A stretch of DNA of 64,000 bases from Streptomyces sp. NRRL S-244 (GCF_000717915.1 NZ_JOCX01000002.1:124001-188000), one strand, 5' to 3'; positions 26,370 to 35,717 are shown, counted from the stretch's first letter. Made by a program: numbers and translations. Notes: generated by a model not told the origin, from the sequence alone.

Positions 26370-27653
26370 GTGAAGCGCAAGCTCATCGCGGCGGTCAGTG
26401 TCGCGGGCATGATGGTCGGTGTCGCGGCGTGCGGCAACGGCGGCGACGACAAGGGGAAGACCGACGCGGGCGGCGCCAAGGAGATCACCGTCTGGGTGAT
26501 GGACGGCTCCGCGCCCAAGGCCTGGATCGACGCGGTCAACGCCGAGTTCTCGGCCAAGCACCCGGGTGTCACCGTAAAGGTCGAAGAGCAGCAGTGGAAG
26601 GGCATCCAGGAGAAGGTCACCACCGCCCTCTCCGAGAACACCCCGCCGGACGTCCTCGAGCTCGGCAACACCCAGACCGCCGGCTACGCGGTCACCGGCG
26701 GCCTCGCCGACCTGACCAAGGACAAGGCCAAGCTGGGCTCCGACGCCTGGCAGAAGAGCATGCTCGCCTCGGCCGAGTACGACGGCAAGCTCTACTCCGC
26801 CCCCTGGTACGCGGCCAACCGCGTCGTCGTGTACGACAAGAAGGCCTTCGCCAAGGCCGGAGTCACCCCGCCGACCACCCGTGACGAGTGGATCGCCGGC
26901 CTCGACAAGCTGAAGGCCGCCGACCCTGCCTCGCAGCCCATCTACCTCCCCGGCCAGAGCTGGTACGTCCTCGCCGGCTTCATCTGGGACGAGGGCGGCG
27001 ACCTCGCCGTCAAGGACGGCGACAAGTGGAAGGGCGGCCTCGGCACCCCCCAGGCCGCGTCCGCGATGGAGTTCTACAAGAAGCTCCAGGCGTACTCCAC
27101 CGCCCCCAAGGACAAGGACGAGGCCACCCCGCAGCAGTCCACCGACGTCGTTCCCAAGGGCGGCGTCGCCTCCTGGATCGGTCTCGGCTGGGAGGCCGGC
27201 GGTGCGGAGAAGGCCCTGAAGGAAGCGGGCAAGGAAGCCGACTTCGGCTACTTCCCGATCCCGGGCAAGACCGCCGACAAGCCCGGCACCGTCTTCCTCG
27301 GCGGCTCGAACCTCGCCGTCGCCGAGCGCTCCAAGAACAAGGAGCTTGCCAAGGAGTGGCTGGCGCTGGCCGCCGGCAAGGACCAGATGACGAAGTACGC
27401 CGCCGAGACCAAGGGCGCGCTGCTCCCGAACCAGGCCGCCGCGAACTTCACCCCCGCCGCGGGCTCCTTCGCCGAGGCCATGGGCAAGGGCGGCGTCAAC
27501 GGCCGCATCACCCCGGTCACCCCGGGCTGGGCGAACGTCGAGACCGAGCCCAACCCGCTCAAGGAGTTCATGACCAAGGTCCTGAAGGGTGAGGACGCCG
27601 CCAAGGCGGGCGCGGACGCGGACAAGGAAATCGCGAGCCGCATCAACAAGTAG
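26370..27653 (+). CDS. dasA: Chitobiose-binding lipoprotein DasA
   Basis: Extracytoplasmic sugar-binding component of the N,N'-diacetylchitobiose ABC importer. The 427 residues start with a Lys/Arg-rich leader and a lipobox ending VAAC (Cys21), so the mature protein is lipid-anchored. The body is a family-1 solute-binding fold (ITVWVMDGSAPKAWIDAVNAEF through FLGGSNLAVAERSK). GAGGAGGG lies before GTG 26370. Regulation by DasR is expected from the two dre sites. In S. coelicolor dasA affects development. Confidence 0.95.
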   Translation: MKRKLIAAVSVAGMMVGVAACGNGGDDKGKTDAGGAKEITVWVMDGSAPKAWIDAVNAEFSAKHPGVTVKVEEQQWKGIQEKVTTALSENTPPDVLELGNTQTAGYAVTGGLADLTKDKAKLGSDAWQKSMLASAEYDGKLYSAPWYAANRVVVYDKKAFAKAGVTPPTTRDEWIAGLDKLKAADPASQPIYLPGQSWYVLAGFIWDEGGDLAVKDGDKWKGGLGTPQAASAMEFYKKLQAYSTAPKDKDEATPQQSTDVVPKGGVASWIGLGWEAGGAEKALKEAGKEADFGYFPIPGKTADKPGTVFLGGSNLAVAERSKNKELAKEWLALAAGKDQMTKYAAETKGALLPNQAAANFTPAAGSFAEAMGKGGVNGRITPVTPGWANVETEPNPLKEFMTKVLKGEDAAKAGADADKEIASRINK

Positions 27654-27661
27654 CACGTAGC

Positions 27662-27705
27662 ACCGGGGGTGCGGCCGGCGCCCACGCGCCCGCCGCACCC
27701 CCGGT
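27662..27705 (+). terminator. dasA-dasB intergenic hairpin (partial terminator or mRNA stabiliser)
   Basis: 13-bp stem ACCGGGGGTGCGG/CCGCACCCCCGGT with an 18-base loop directly after the dasA stop. Such hairpins after binding-protein genes typically make the binding protein more abundant than the permeases. No T-run follows, so read-through to dasB is likely. Confidence 0.6.
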
Positions 27706-27757
27706 CGCGCATTGACCGACCTGTGCGACGCCCGACCGCAGCCGAGGTAACCAAGAC

Positions 27758-28774
27758 ATGACCGTGCACTCCCAGGGAGCGGTGAGCGCTCCACAGGACG
27801 CACCACCGAAGTCCGCCGGAGGGCAGCAGACGCCGCCCCTCACCAAGGGGGCCGCTCCCTCGGCTCCGCGCCGGGGCAGAAAGCCGCTTCCCGCGGGCTG
27901 GCTGCCGTACCTCCTGATCGGGCCCGCGGTCCTCAGCCTGGCCACGCTGCTGCTGTACCCGCTGGCCAAGAACGTGATCCTGTCGTTCCAGAAGGTCGAC
28001 AAGATCGAGTTCATCCAGCGGAAGGCACCCTTCAACGGGGTCGAGAACTACACCCAGCTGCTGGGCGACGCGCACTTCTGGACCGTCGTCGTACGCACCT
28101 TCGCCTTCACCGCGGCCAACGTCGCGCTGATCATGCTGATCGGCAGCCTCGTCGGCATCCTGCTGAACCGCCTCGGCACGTGGATGCGCCTGGTCCTGTC
28201 GATGGCGCTGGTGATGGCCTGGGCCATGCCGATCGTCGCCTCCGTCACCGTCTTCCAGTGGCTGTTCGACGAGCAGTTCGGCGTCATGAACTGGGTCATG
28301 CGCACCCTCGGCTTCTCCGGCTACGAGCAGCACAACTGGTTCGAGTCCGGCTTCTCCACCCTGGTGATCGTCACCGTCCTGGTGGTCTGGGGCTCCGTCC
28401 CCTTCGTCGCCCTCAACATGTACGCCGGCCTGACCACCGTCAGCGCCGAGCTGTACGAGGCCGCGCGGATGGACGGCGCGAACGGCTGGCAGACGTTCTG
28501 GCAGGTCGTCTTCCCGAACCTCAAGCCGTTCTTCACCGTCACCACGTTCCTCGAGGTGATCTGGGTCTTCAAGGCCTTCACCCAGGTGTACGCGATGAAC
28601 CGCGGCGGCCCCGACCGCGCCTCCGAGACCCTGCCGGTCTTCGCCTTCGTCGAGGGCCAGAGCCAGGGCCACTACGCGCTCGCGGCAGCGATCTCCGTCC
28701 TGACGATCGTGATGCTCGTGGTCGTCATGTCCTTCTACTTCCGCCTGATCCTGAAGCAGGAGGAGGAGCAGTGA
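27758..28774 (+). CDS. dasB: Sugar ABC transporter permease DasB
   Basis: 338 residues, MalF-type permease. A 45-residue Pro/Ala-rich cytoplasmic N terminus is followed by about six membrane segments and the EAA loop (LYEAARMDGANGWQTFWQVVFPNL) that docks the ATPase. No ATPase gene lies in the cluster. Streptomyces das-type importers use the shared ATPase MsiK encoded elsewhere. The stop overlaps dasC (GTGA). Confidence 0.93.
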   Translation: MTVHSQGAVSAPQDAPPKSAGGQQTPPLTKGAAPSAPRRGRKPLPAGWLPYLLIGPAVLSLATLLLYPLAKNVILSFQKVDKIEFIQRKAPFNGVENYTQLLGDAHFWTVVVRTFAFTAANVALIMLIGSLVGILLNRLGTWMRLVLSMALVMAWAMPIVASVTVFQWLFDEQFGVMNWVMRTLGFSGYEQHNWFESGFSTLVIVTVLVVWGSVPFVALNMYAGLTTVSAELYEAARMDGANGWQTFWQVVFPNLKPFFTVTTFLEVIWVFKAFTQVYAMNRGGPDRASETLPVFAFVEGQSQGHYALAAAISVLTIVMLVVVMSFYFRLILKQEEEQ

Positions 28775-29664
28775 GCACCACCACCGCCCCGAAGCCCGCA
28801 CCCGCCGCGCCGAAGCCCGCACAGCAGCTGCGCAAGCGCCGCCCGCTGCGCCCCGCCACAGTGGCGAAGAACCTGGGCGCGCTCGTCGTGGCCGTGGTCT
28901 TCGTCTTCCCGGTCTACTGGATGTTCTCCTCGGCCCTCAAGCCGTCCGGGCAGATCCTCTCCAAGGACCCCGTCTTCGTCTTCACCCCGACGCTGGACAA
29001 CTTCACCAAGGCCACCGGCGTCGAGCTGTTCTGGACGTACGTGACGAACAGCCTGCTCGTCACCGTCGGCGCCGTCGCCCTGGCCCTGGTGGTGGCCCTC
29101 GCCGCGAGCTTCGCCATCGCCCGGATGAAGTTCAAGGGCCGCAAGGGCCTCGTACTCGGCGTGATGATGGCGCAGATGGCCCCCTGGGAGGTCATGGTCA
29201 TCGCGATGTACATGATCGCCCGCGACGCCGAGATGCTGAACAGCCTCCCGCTGCTGACCGCGATCTACTTCGTGATGGTCCTGCCCTTCACCATCTGGAC
29301 CCTGCGCGGCTTCATCGCCGCCGTCCCGGTGACGCTGGAGGAGGCCGCCCAGATCGACGGCTGCACCCGCGGCCAGGCCTTCCGCAAGGTGATCTTCCCG
29401 CTGCTGGCCCCCGGCCTGATGTCCACCTCGCTCTTCGGCTTCATCACCGCCTGGAACGAGTTCGCGATGGTCCTGATCCTCAACAAGGACAAGACCGCCC
29501 AGACCCTGCCCCTGTGGCTGACCCAGTTCCAGACCGCGTTCGGCAACGACTGGGGCGCCACCATGGCCGCGTCCTCGCTGTTCGCGGTCCCGGTCCTGGT
29601 GATCTTCGTCTTCCTCCAGCGCAAGGCCGTCGGCGGCATGACCGCCGGCGCCGTGAAGGGATAA
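28771..29664 (+). CDS. dasC: Sugar ABC transporter permease DasC
   Basis: 297 residues, MalG-type permease with six membrane segments and the EAA motif in LEEAAQIDGCTRGQAFRKVIFPLL. A short Pro/Ala-rich N terminus precedes the first helix. Starts at GTG 28771 within the dasB stop, so the permeases are coupled. It forms the membrane heterodimer with DasB and is followed after 6 bases by the glycosidase gene. Confidence 0.93.
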   Translation: MSTTTAPKPAPAAPKPAQQLRKRRPLRPATVAKNLGALVVAVVFVFPVYWMFSSALKPSGQILSKDPVFVFTPTLDNFTKATGVELFWTYVTNSLLVTVGAVALALVVALAASFAIARMKFKGRKGLVLGVMMAQMAPWEVMVIAMYMIARDAEMLNSLPLLTAIYFVMVLPFTIWTLRGFIAAVPVTLEEAAQIDGCTRGQAFRKVIFPLLAPGLMSTSLFGFITAWNEFAMVLILNKDKTAQTLPLWLTQFQTAFGNDWGATMAASSLFAVPVLVIFVFLQRKAVGGMTAGAVKG

Positions 29665-29670
29665 CGCCAC

Positions 29671-31164
29671 ATGACCGTCCTTGCGCACCGCGTCGACACG
29701 CTCACCCGCGACGCCCTCGCGGTCCTCCAGCCCGGCTTCGAGGGCACCACCGCCCCCGCGTGGCTGCTCCGCCAGGTCGGCGAAGGGCTCACCGCCGTCG
29801 GCCTGTTCGGCCGCAACATCGCCTCGCCCGAGCAGCTCGCCGCGCTCACCGCGCAGCTGCGCGCCGAGCGCGAAGACGTCCTCGTCGCCATCGACGAGGA
29901 GGGCGGCGACGTCACCCGCCTGGAGGTCCGGGGCGGTTCTTCCTTCCCCGGCAACCTGGCCCTCGGCGCCGTGGACGACACCGGCCTCACCCGGGACGTC
30001 GCCCGCGAGCTGGGCCGCCGCCTCGCCGAGTGCGGGGTCAACCTCAACTGGGCGCCGTCCGCCGACGTCAACTCCAACCCGGACAACCCGGTCATCGGCG
30101 TCCGGTCCTTCGGCGCCGACACCGGCCTCGCCGCCCGGCACACCGCCGCGTACGTCGAGGGCCTCCAGGCCGCCGGCGTCGCCGCGTGCACCAAGCACTT
30201 CCCGGGCCACGGCGACACCAACGTCGACTCGCACCACGCGCTGCCGCGCATCGACGTGGACCTGGACACGCTGGTGGCCCGCGAACTGGTCCCGTTCAAG
30301 GCGGCCATCGCGGCCGGCACCAAGGCCGTGATGAGCGCCCACATCCTGGTGCCCGCCCTGGACCCGACCCGCCCGGCCACGCTCAGCCCGCAGATCCTGA
30401 CCGGGCTGCTGCGCAAGGAACTCGGCTACGAGGGCCTGATCGTCACCGACGGCATGGAGATGAACGCCATCGCCGGGACGTACGGCATCGAGCGCGGCTC
30501 GGTCCTCGCCATCGCGGCCGGCGCCGACGCGATCTGCGTCGGCGGCGGGCTCGCCGACGAGGCCACCGTGCTCCGGCTGCGCGACGCCCTGGTCGCGGCC
30601 GTACGGGAGGGCGCGCTCCCGGCGGAGCGGCTCGCCGACGCCGCCGCCCGGGTACGGGAGCTGGCCTCATGGACCCGGCAGGCCCGGGCCGCCGCCGCGC
30701 CGGGCGCGCCGCAGGAGGGGAGCGCGCCCGGCATCGGCCTGGCGGCGGCCCGCCGCGCGGTGGCCGTGACGGGCACCGCGGCGCCGGTGACGGTTCCCCT
30801 GTACGTCGCCACGCTCGCACCCGTCGCGAACATCGCGGTGGGCGACGAGACCCCGTGGGGCGTGGCCGCGGAACTGGCCGCGCTGGTACCGGGAACCGCG
30901 TCGGGGGTGTTCCCCGAGGGGGCCACGGCCGCCGACGTGCTCGCGGCGGCGGGGGAGCGCACCGTCGTGCTGGTGGTCCGCGACGCGCACCGGCACCCGT
31001 GGATGGCCGCGGCCCTGGAGGCACTGGTCGAGGCCCGCCCGGAGGCCGTCGTGGTCGAGATGGGCGTACCGCGGGCCGAGCCCCGCGGGGCGCTGTACAT
31101 CGCGACGCACGGTGCCTCGCGGGTCTGCGGCAGGGCGGCGGCGGAGCTGATCGCCGGGGCCTGA
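29671..31164 (+). CDS. dasD: Glycoside hydrolase family 3, beta-N-acetylglucosaminidase-like (DasD)
   Basis: 497 residues, no signal peptide, hence cytoplasmic. The NagZ-type GH3 signature KHFPGHGDTNVDSHHALP is intact with its His/Asp general-acid pair, and GLIVTDGMEMNAI holds the nucleophile Asp. This points to hydrolysis of imported chitobiose to GlcNAc. The C-terminal third is more variable. Being 6 bases after dasC, it is part of the das operon. Length exceeds NagZ by about 150 residues owing to that C-terminal part. Confidence 0.9.
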   Translation: MTVLAHRVDTLTRDALAVLQPGFEGTTAPAWLLRQVGEGLTAVGLFGRNIASPEQLAALTAQLRAEREDVLVAIDEEGGDVTRLEVRGGSSFPGNLALGAVDDTGLTRDVARELGRRLAECGVNLNWAPSADVNSNPDNPVIGVRSFGADTGLAARHTAAYVEGLQAAGVAACTKHFPGHGDTNVDSHHALPRIDVDLDTLVARELVPFKAAIAAGTKAVMSAHILVPALDPTRPATLSPQILTGLLRKELGYEGLIVTDGMEMNAIAGTYGIERGSVLAIAAGADAICVGGGLADEATVLRLRDALVAAVREGALPAERLADAAARVRELASWTRQARAAAAPGAPQEGSAPGIGLAAARRAVAVTGTAAPVTVPLYVATLAPVANIAVGDETPWGVAAELAALVPGTASGVFPEGATAADVLAAAGERTVVLVVRDAHRHPWMAAALEALVEARPEAVVVEMGVPRAEPRGALYIATHGASRVCGRAAAELIAGA

Positions 31165-31302
31165 CCAGCCCCGGAGCTCCCGGTCCGCCTTGTGCCGTGC
31201 CCCCAGGACACCCTGTCCCGGGGGCACGGGCACACCCGGGCCCGTACGGGCTCCGTGCGGTTCGCGGGGTCTGTGGGGGCCCCGGCAGCCGTACGGACGC
31301 GC

Positions 31303-31336
31303 AAGGGCCGGGCCCCCTCGGGGGAGCCCGGCCCTT
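31303..31336. terminator. Convergent terminator between dasD and nagB
   Basis: AAGGGCCGGGC (31303-31313) pairs with GCCCGGCCCTT (31326-31336). It lies about 140 bases after dasD and 23 before the nagB stop, so it can serve both strands. Confidence 0.75.
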
Positions 31337-31358
31337 CGTACGCGTGGGAGGGTGCCGC

Positions 31359-32144
31359 CTAAAGCCCCTGCCACGCGGGCTTGTCGGCGTAGGTGTGGCG
31401 GAAGTAGTCCGCCAGCTTCAGCTTCGACGCCGCGGCCTCGTCCACGACGACCGTGGCGTGCCGGTGCAGTTGCAGCGCGGAGGCCGGGACCAGCGCGGAC
31501 AGCGGGCCCTCGACGGTCTGTGCGACGGCCTCGGCCTTGCCCTCGCCGGTCGCGAGCAGCACCAGGTGGCGGGCGTCGAGGATCGTGCCGATGCCCTGCG
31601 TGATGACGTGGTGCGGTACCTGGCCCATGTCGTTGTCGAAGAAACGCGCGTTGTCGACCCGCGTCTGCTGCGTCAGCGTCTTGATCCGGGTGCGCGACGC
31701 CAGCGAAGAGCACGGCTCGTTGAAGCCGATGTGCCCGTCCGTGCCGATGCCCAGCAGCTGGAGGTCCACCCCGCCCGCCTCGGCCAGCGCGCGGTCGTAC
31801 GCCTCGCACGCGGCCACGATGTCCTCGGCGGAGCCGTCCGGCCCCATGAACGCGGCCTCCGACAGGCCCAGCGGCTCCACGACCTCGCGCAGTACGACCG
31901 CGCGGTAGGACTCCGGGTGCCCGGCCGGCAGGCCGACGTACTCGTCGAGCTGGCAGATCCGCGCCTGGGAGGCGTCGACGGCACCGGCCTTGACCTTCGC
32001 GGCCAGGGCCTCGTAGACGGGCAGCGGGGTAGAGCCGGTCGCCACGCCGAGCAGGGCGTCGGGCTTGCGGCGGACCAGGGCGGCCATGGCCTCCGCGATG
32101 AGCTCGCCGCCTGCCTTGGCGTCCGGGACGATGACAACTTCCAC
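31359..32144 (-). CDS. nagB: Glucosamine-6-phosphate deaminase
   Basis: Converts GlcN-6-P to fructose-6-P and ammonia, the last step of amino-sugar catabolism. The 261 residues show GVATGSTPLPVYEAL (phosphate loop), LDEYVGLPAGHPESY (catalytic Asp) and LGIGTDGHIGFNEP (His and Glu of the active site). Its substrate GlcN-6-P is the DasR inducer, so this enzyme also resets the signal. GTG 32144 start. A DasR site lies 29 bases upstream. Confidence 0.96.
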   Translation of the reverse strand: MEVVIVPDAKAGGELIAEAMAALVRRKPDALLGVATGSTPLPVYEALAAKVKAGAVDASQARICQLDEYVGLPAGHPESYRAVVLREVVEPLGLSEAAFMGPDGSAEDIVAACEAYDRALAEAGGVDLQLLGIGTDGHIGFNEPCSSLASRTRIKTLTQQTRVDNARFFDNDMGQVPHHVITQGIGTILDARHLVLLATGEGKAEAVAQTVEGPLSALVPASALQLHRHATVVVDEAAASKLKLADYFRHTYADKPAWQGL

Positions 32145-32172
32145 GCGGGGCCTGCCGATCTGGAGTGAGGAC

Positions 32173-32188
32173 GGTGGTATAGACCAAT
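32173..32188. promoter_or_regulatory. DasR-responsive element upstream of nagB
   Basis: GGTGGTATAGACCAAT carries the core TGGTATAGACCA, one mismatch from the palindrome TGGTCTAGACCA. It sits 29 bases before the nagB start, overlapping the likely promoter. Confidence 0.85.
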
Positions 32189-32355
32189 CTAGCAGAGGTG
32201 GGCCGCCTCCGGCCGGTCCGCGCGCACTCCCGTTCGCTTCCCTCCCCTCCCATCGTCGGCCCGCCCGCCGGGACGTGCAGCCCGGCCCGGGGCCGGGGCC
32301 CGGATTCCCCCAGGGCCCCTGACCGGGATCACGCAGACCCGCTGCGGGGCGCGGC

Positions 32356-33117
32356 TCACAGCAGCGACATCTGGAGCCCGCCCGTCGCGTCCAGGTGCTG
32401 GCCCGTCACCCAGCGGGCGTCGGCCGAGGCCAGGAACGCCACCACGTCGGCGACCTCCTCCGCCGTGCCCACCCGCCCGAAGACGGACCGGGAGGACGCG
32501 TGCGCCCGCGCCGCGGGGTCCGCCAGCCAGCCGGCGTTGAGCTCGGTGTCCGTGATGCCGGGGCCCACCGAGTTCACCGTGATCCCGCGCGGGGCCAGTT
32601 CGGCGGCGAGTGACCGGGTCAGCGCGTTGACCGCGCCCTTGGCCGTGATCGTGGCCAGGATCGCCGGCAGGGCGATCTCCGGGGTGCCGGTCACGTTCAC
32701 GATCCGGCCCCCGTCCCGGAGCCGCGCCAGCCCGTGCTTGATCACGAAGAACGGCGCCTTCGCGTTGAGCGCGTGGACCCGGTCGTACGTCTCCTCGTCG
32801 GTGTCCGCGAGGCCGGCGAAAGTGGCGGCGCCCGCGTTGTTCACCAGGATGTCGACCGCGTCGGTGTGCAGGGGGTGCGCCGCGTACGCGGCCCACAGTG
32901 CCTGTGCGTCGCCCGGAACCCCGAGTTCGGCCCCGATCGCGAACGCCCGGCCGCCCTCCGCCTCGATGGCCGCGACCGTCTCCCGGGCCGCCGCCGCGTT
33001 CCGTCCGTAGTGGACGGCGACCAGCGCCCCGTCCCGGGCGAGCCGCTGCGCCACCGCCCGCCCGATCCCCCGGCTGCCGCCCGTGACCAGTGCCGTCTTC
33101 CCCTTGAGCACGCCCAT
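32356..33117 (-). CDS. Short-chain dehydrogenase/reductase (FabG-like)
   Basis: 253 residues, classical SDR. It has the cofactor loop TGGSRGIGRAVA (TGxxxGIG), NNAG near residue 90 and GITVNSVGPGITDTE near the substrate loop. The usual active-site YxxxK appears only as AILATITAKGAVNALT: the Lys is present but the Tyr is replaced by Thr, so catalysis may be impaired. It is divergent from a TetR gene with a palindrome between them, which suggests that regulator controls it. Substrate unknown. Confidence 0.85.
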   Translation of the reverse strand: MGVLKGKTALVTGGSRGIGRAVAQRLARDGALVAVHYGRNAAAARETVAAIEAEGGRAFAIGAELGVPGDAQALWAAYAAHPLHTDAVDILVNNAGAATFAGLADTDEETYDRVHALNAKAPFFVIKHGLARLRDGGRIVNVTGTPEIALPAILATITAKGAVNALTRSLAAELAPRGITVNSVGPGITDTELNAGWLADPAARAHASSRSVFGRVGTAEEVADVVAFLASADARWVTGQHLDATGGLQMSLL

Positions 33118-33170
33118 GACGCGCCCCCCTTCAGGATTCGCTAGTGATCGCTACAGAAAGGGACCGTACC

Positions 33171-33198
33171 AGATTCCATAACGGCCGCTATAGAATCT
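33171..33198. promoter_or_regulatory. Operator palindrome between SDR and TetR genes
   Basis: A 28-bp imperfect palindrome with outer arms AGATTC and GAATCT, 12 of 14 positions paired. It ends four bases before the TetR start and about 55 before the SDR start, so a bound TetR would block both. Confidence 0.7.
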
Positions 33199-33202
33199 GC
33201 GC

Positions 33203-33796
33203 ATGGTGACCGGACAGCGCGGCAGGCCGCGCTCCTTCGACCGCGACGCCGCCCTCGACAAGGCCATGCTGGCCTTCTGGGAGCGCGGCTACGAAGCGAC
33301 CTCGATCTCCGACCTGACCGCCTCGCTCGGCATCGGCGCGCCCAGCCTTTACGCCGCCTTCGGCGACAAGCGCAAGCTCTTCGACGAGGTCGTGGCGGTC
33401 TACGGCGGCCGGTACACCGACTTCGCGCGGGCGGCCCTGGCCGAGGAGCCCACCGCCCGGGAGGGCCTGCGCCGCGTCCTGCGCGAGGCCGCCGAGATCT
33501 ACACCGACCCGGCCCACCCGCCGGGCTGCCTGGTGATCAGCGCGGCGGTCAACACCACCTCGCAGGAGACGGCCCAGGCCCTGCGCGAGCGCCGCGCGGC
33601 CAGCCTGGAGCTGTTCGAACGCAGGATCCGGGCCGACGTGGCCACCGGCGCACTTCCCGCCGGTACGGACGCGCAGGCGCTGGCCCGCTACGCGCTGGCG
33701 GTGCTCATCGGGATGTCCCAGCAGTCGCGCGACGGCGCGAGCCGGGAAGAACTGGAAGCCGTGGCGGAACTGGCGATGGGGGCCTGGCCGCAGTAA
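33203..33796 (+). CDS. TetR-family transcriptional regulator
   Basis: 197 residues. The N-terminal HTH is in YEATSISDLTASLGIGAPSLYAAFGDKRKLF, followed by a ligand domain containing HPPGCLVISAAV, as in the AcrR/YvdT-like subgroup. It is divergent from the SDR gene with an operator overlapping its own start region, so autorepression and control of the SDR are likely. Inducer unknown. Confidence 0.88.
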   Translation: MVTGQRGRPRSFDRDAALDKAMLAFWERGYEATSISDLTASLGIGAPSLYAAFGDKRKLFDEVVAVYGGRYTDFARAALAEEPTAREGLRRVLREAAEIYTDPAHPPGCLVISAAVNTTSQETAQALRERRAASLELFERRIRADVATGALPAGTDAQALARYALAVLIGMSQQSRDGASREELEAVAELAMGAWPQ

Positions 33797-34181
33797 GGCG
33801 GGGGAGAGGGGGCGGGGCCCCTGGAATTGCGCCGCGCGATGCGCATTCCTCTGGGCCACGGTGCCGGGTCGGGACCCTCAGCCCGTCCGGCACCGCAGCC
33901 CGGAGTACTTACGGCCGGCGGGTGTGCGGTTCCCGGCGGCCGGTGGGAGGTGCCAGCGCGGTCAGGGCAGAGCGCGCGGCTTACCTCGATCCGTCCTCCT
34001 GTGCGGGGAGGGCGGAAGCATAAGGCAATTGTGGACTAGACCAATCTGTTCTGTCCATCCAATGGCGGGCTCTATGATCCCGTCACTTCATCCAACAGTA
34101 CGCGGCCCAAGTGCCTCCTGGATACTCCTGAGTAGTCGCCGTGGGGAAAGTCATGGCCCATACCCGGGGTACGCTCGGCCC
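33797..34181. other. Non-coding region before the PdtaS-like kinase
   Basis: About 385 bases with no credible gene. The sequence in frame with the kinase here has no coding character. The only structured item I see is the DasR-like site at 34030-34045. Confidence 0.6.
34030..34045. promoter_or_regulatory. DasR-like site upstream of the sensor kinase gene
   Basis: TGTGGACTAGACCAAT matches the DasR consensus at 12 of 16 positions and keeps the central CTAG with TGG/CCA. It lies about 140-150 bases upstream of the kinase, in an otherwise featureless intergenic region. Confidence 0.55.
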
Positions 34182-35660
34182 GTGCCCTCCATGAACGACC
34201 TCGTACGCCAGCACACCGCTCTCAGTGAAACCGACCTGGAGTGGCTCCACCTGCTGGTCTCGGAGTGGCAGCTGCTCTCCGACCTCTCTTTCGCCGACCT
34301 CGTGCTGTGGGTCCCCACCCTCGACGGCACCCGGTACGTCTCGGTCGCACAGATGCGCCCCAACACCGGCCCCACCTCGTACCAGGACGACATGGTCGGC
34401 CACCTCGTCCCGCGCGGCCGGCGCCCGCTGCTCGACGCCGCGCTCGACGAGGGCCGGATCGTGCGCGAGGGAGACCCGGAGTGGCGCGAGGAGGTGCCCG
34501 TCCGCGTCGAGTCCATCCCGGTGCGCCGCGAGGGCCGGGTACTCGGAGTGATCGCCCGGAACACCAACCTGCTCACTGTGCGTACACCGAGCCGGCTGGA
34601 GCTCACCTACCTCCAGTCCGCCTCCGACCTGGCCCAGATGATCGCGGCCGGCTCCTTCCCGTTCCCCGGCCAGCAGGTCGACATGGACGCCTCCCCGCGC
34701 GCCGGGGACGGCCTGATGCGGCTCGACGCCGACGGCGTGGTCACGTACGCCTCCCCGAACGCGCTGTCCGCGTACCACCGGCTCGGCCTCGCCGCCGACC
34801 TCGTCGGCCAGCACCTGGGCACCACCACCGCCGAACTCGCCCCCACCCGCGGCCCCGTGGACGAGGCGATCGTCAAGCTCGCCAGCGGCTGGGCCCCGCG
34901 CGAGACCGAGGTCGAGGGCAACGGCGGGGTCATCCAGCTGCGCGCCATCCCGCTCAAGCCCAAGGGCGTCCGGATCGGCTCCCTGGTCCTGTGCCGGGAC
35001 GTGACGGAACTGCGCCGTCGCGAACGCGAATTGATCACCAAGGACGCGACCATCCGGGAGATCCACCACCGGGTGAAGAACAACCTCCAGACCGTGGCCG
35101 CCCTCCTGCGGTTGCAGGCCCGCCGGATGGATTCCGAGGGCGGCCGCGAGGCGCTCAACGAGGCCGTGCGCCGGGTCGGTTCGATCGCGATCGTGCACGA
35201 GACGCTCTCTCAGAACCTGGACGAGCGCGTCGAGTTCGACGAGATCGCCGACCGCGTGATCGCGATGGTCGCGGAGATCTCGCCGGGCAAGGTGGAGTGC
35301 CGGCGCACCGGCCGGTTCGGGATCCTGGACGCGGAGGTCGCCACTCCGCTGTCGATGGTGCTGACCGAGATCCTCCAGAACGCCCTGGAGCACGCCTTCA
35401 CCCAGGGGGAGGGCGGCCGGGTCGAGGTGTCCGCGACCCGCACCGGCTCCGGCCGCGCCGACGGCCGGCTGCTGATCACCGTGCTCGACGACGGCTCGGG
35501 TCTGCCCGAGGGCTTCGACCCGCAGCGCGCCGGGAACCTCGGACTCCAGATCGTCCGGACCCTGGTCGAGGGCGAGCTCGGCGGCACGTTCGACATGCTC
35601 CGGGCCGAACCGCGCGGCACCAAGGTCGTCCTCGACATCCCGGCCAGCCCGCAGAAGTAA
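34182..35660 (+). CDS. Soluble sensor histidine kinase, PdtaS-like (HisKA_2/HWE type)
   Basis: 492 residues, no membrane segment. The N-terminal part (1-150) is a GAF-like domain, a PAS domain follows (about 175-285), then HisKA_2 with the phospho-His in REIHHRVKNNLQTVAALLRLQ. The ATPase ends in DDGSGLPEGFDP and NLGLQIVRTL. The mycobacterial equivalent PdtaS partners with an ANTAR RNA-binding response regulator. No such regulator gene is adjacent here. The start is uncertain between GTG 34182 and ATG 34191, as neither has a strong ribosome site. Confidence 0.88.
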   Translation: MPSMNDLVRQHTALSETDLEWLHLLVSEWQLLSDLSFADLVLWVPTLDGTRYVSVAQMRPNTGPTSYQDDMVGHLVPRGRRPLLDAALDEGRIVREGDPEWREEVPVRVESIPVRREGRVLGVIARNTNLLTVRTPSRLELTYLQSASDLAQMIAAGSFPFPGQQVDMDASPRAGDGLMRLDADGVVTYASPNALSAYHRLGLAADLVGQHLGTTTAELAPTRGPVDEAIVKLASGWAPRETEVEGNGGVIQLRAIPLKPKGVRIGSLVLCRDVTELRRRERELITKDATIREIHHRVKNNLQTVAALLRLQARRMDSEGGREALNEAVRRVGSIAIVHETLSQNLDERVEFDEIADRVIAMVAEISPGKVECRRTGRFGILDAEVATPLSMVLTEILQNALEHAFTQGEGGRVEVSATRTGSGRADGRLLITVLDDGSGLPEGFDPQRAGNLGLQIVRTLVEGELGGTFDMLRAEPRGTKVVLDIPASPQK

Positions 35661-35717
35661 CGATCGTTCCGTCACTCAACGTGACGGACCTTGCGAGGCG
35701 CACCCCGGACAGCACTG

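Noticed and set aside
33861..34181. N-terminal extension of the sensor kinase
   Set aside because: The frame is open but the residues look random and the stretch contains the DasR-like site and promoter region.
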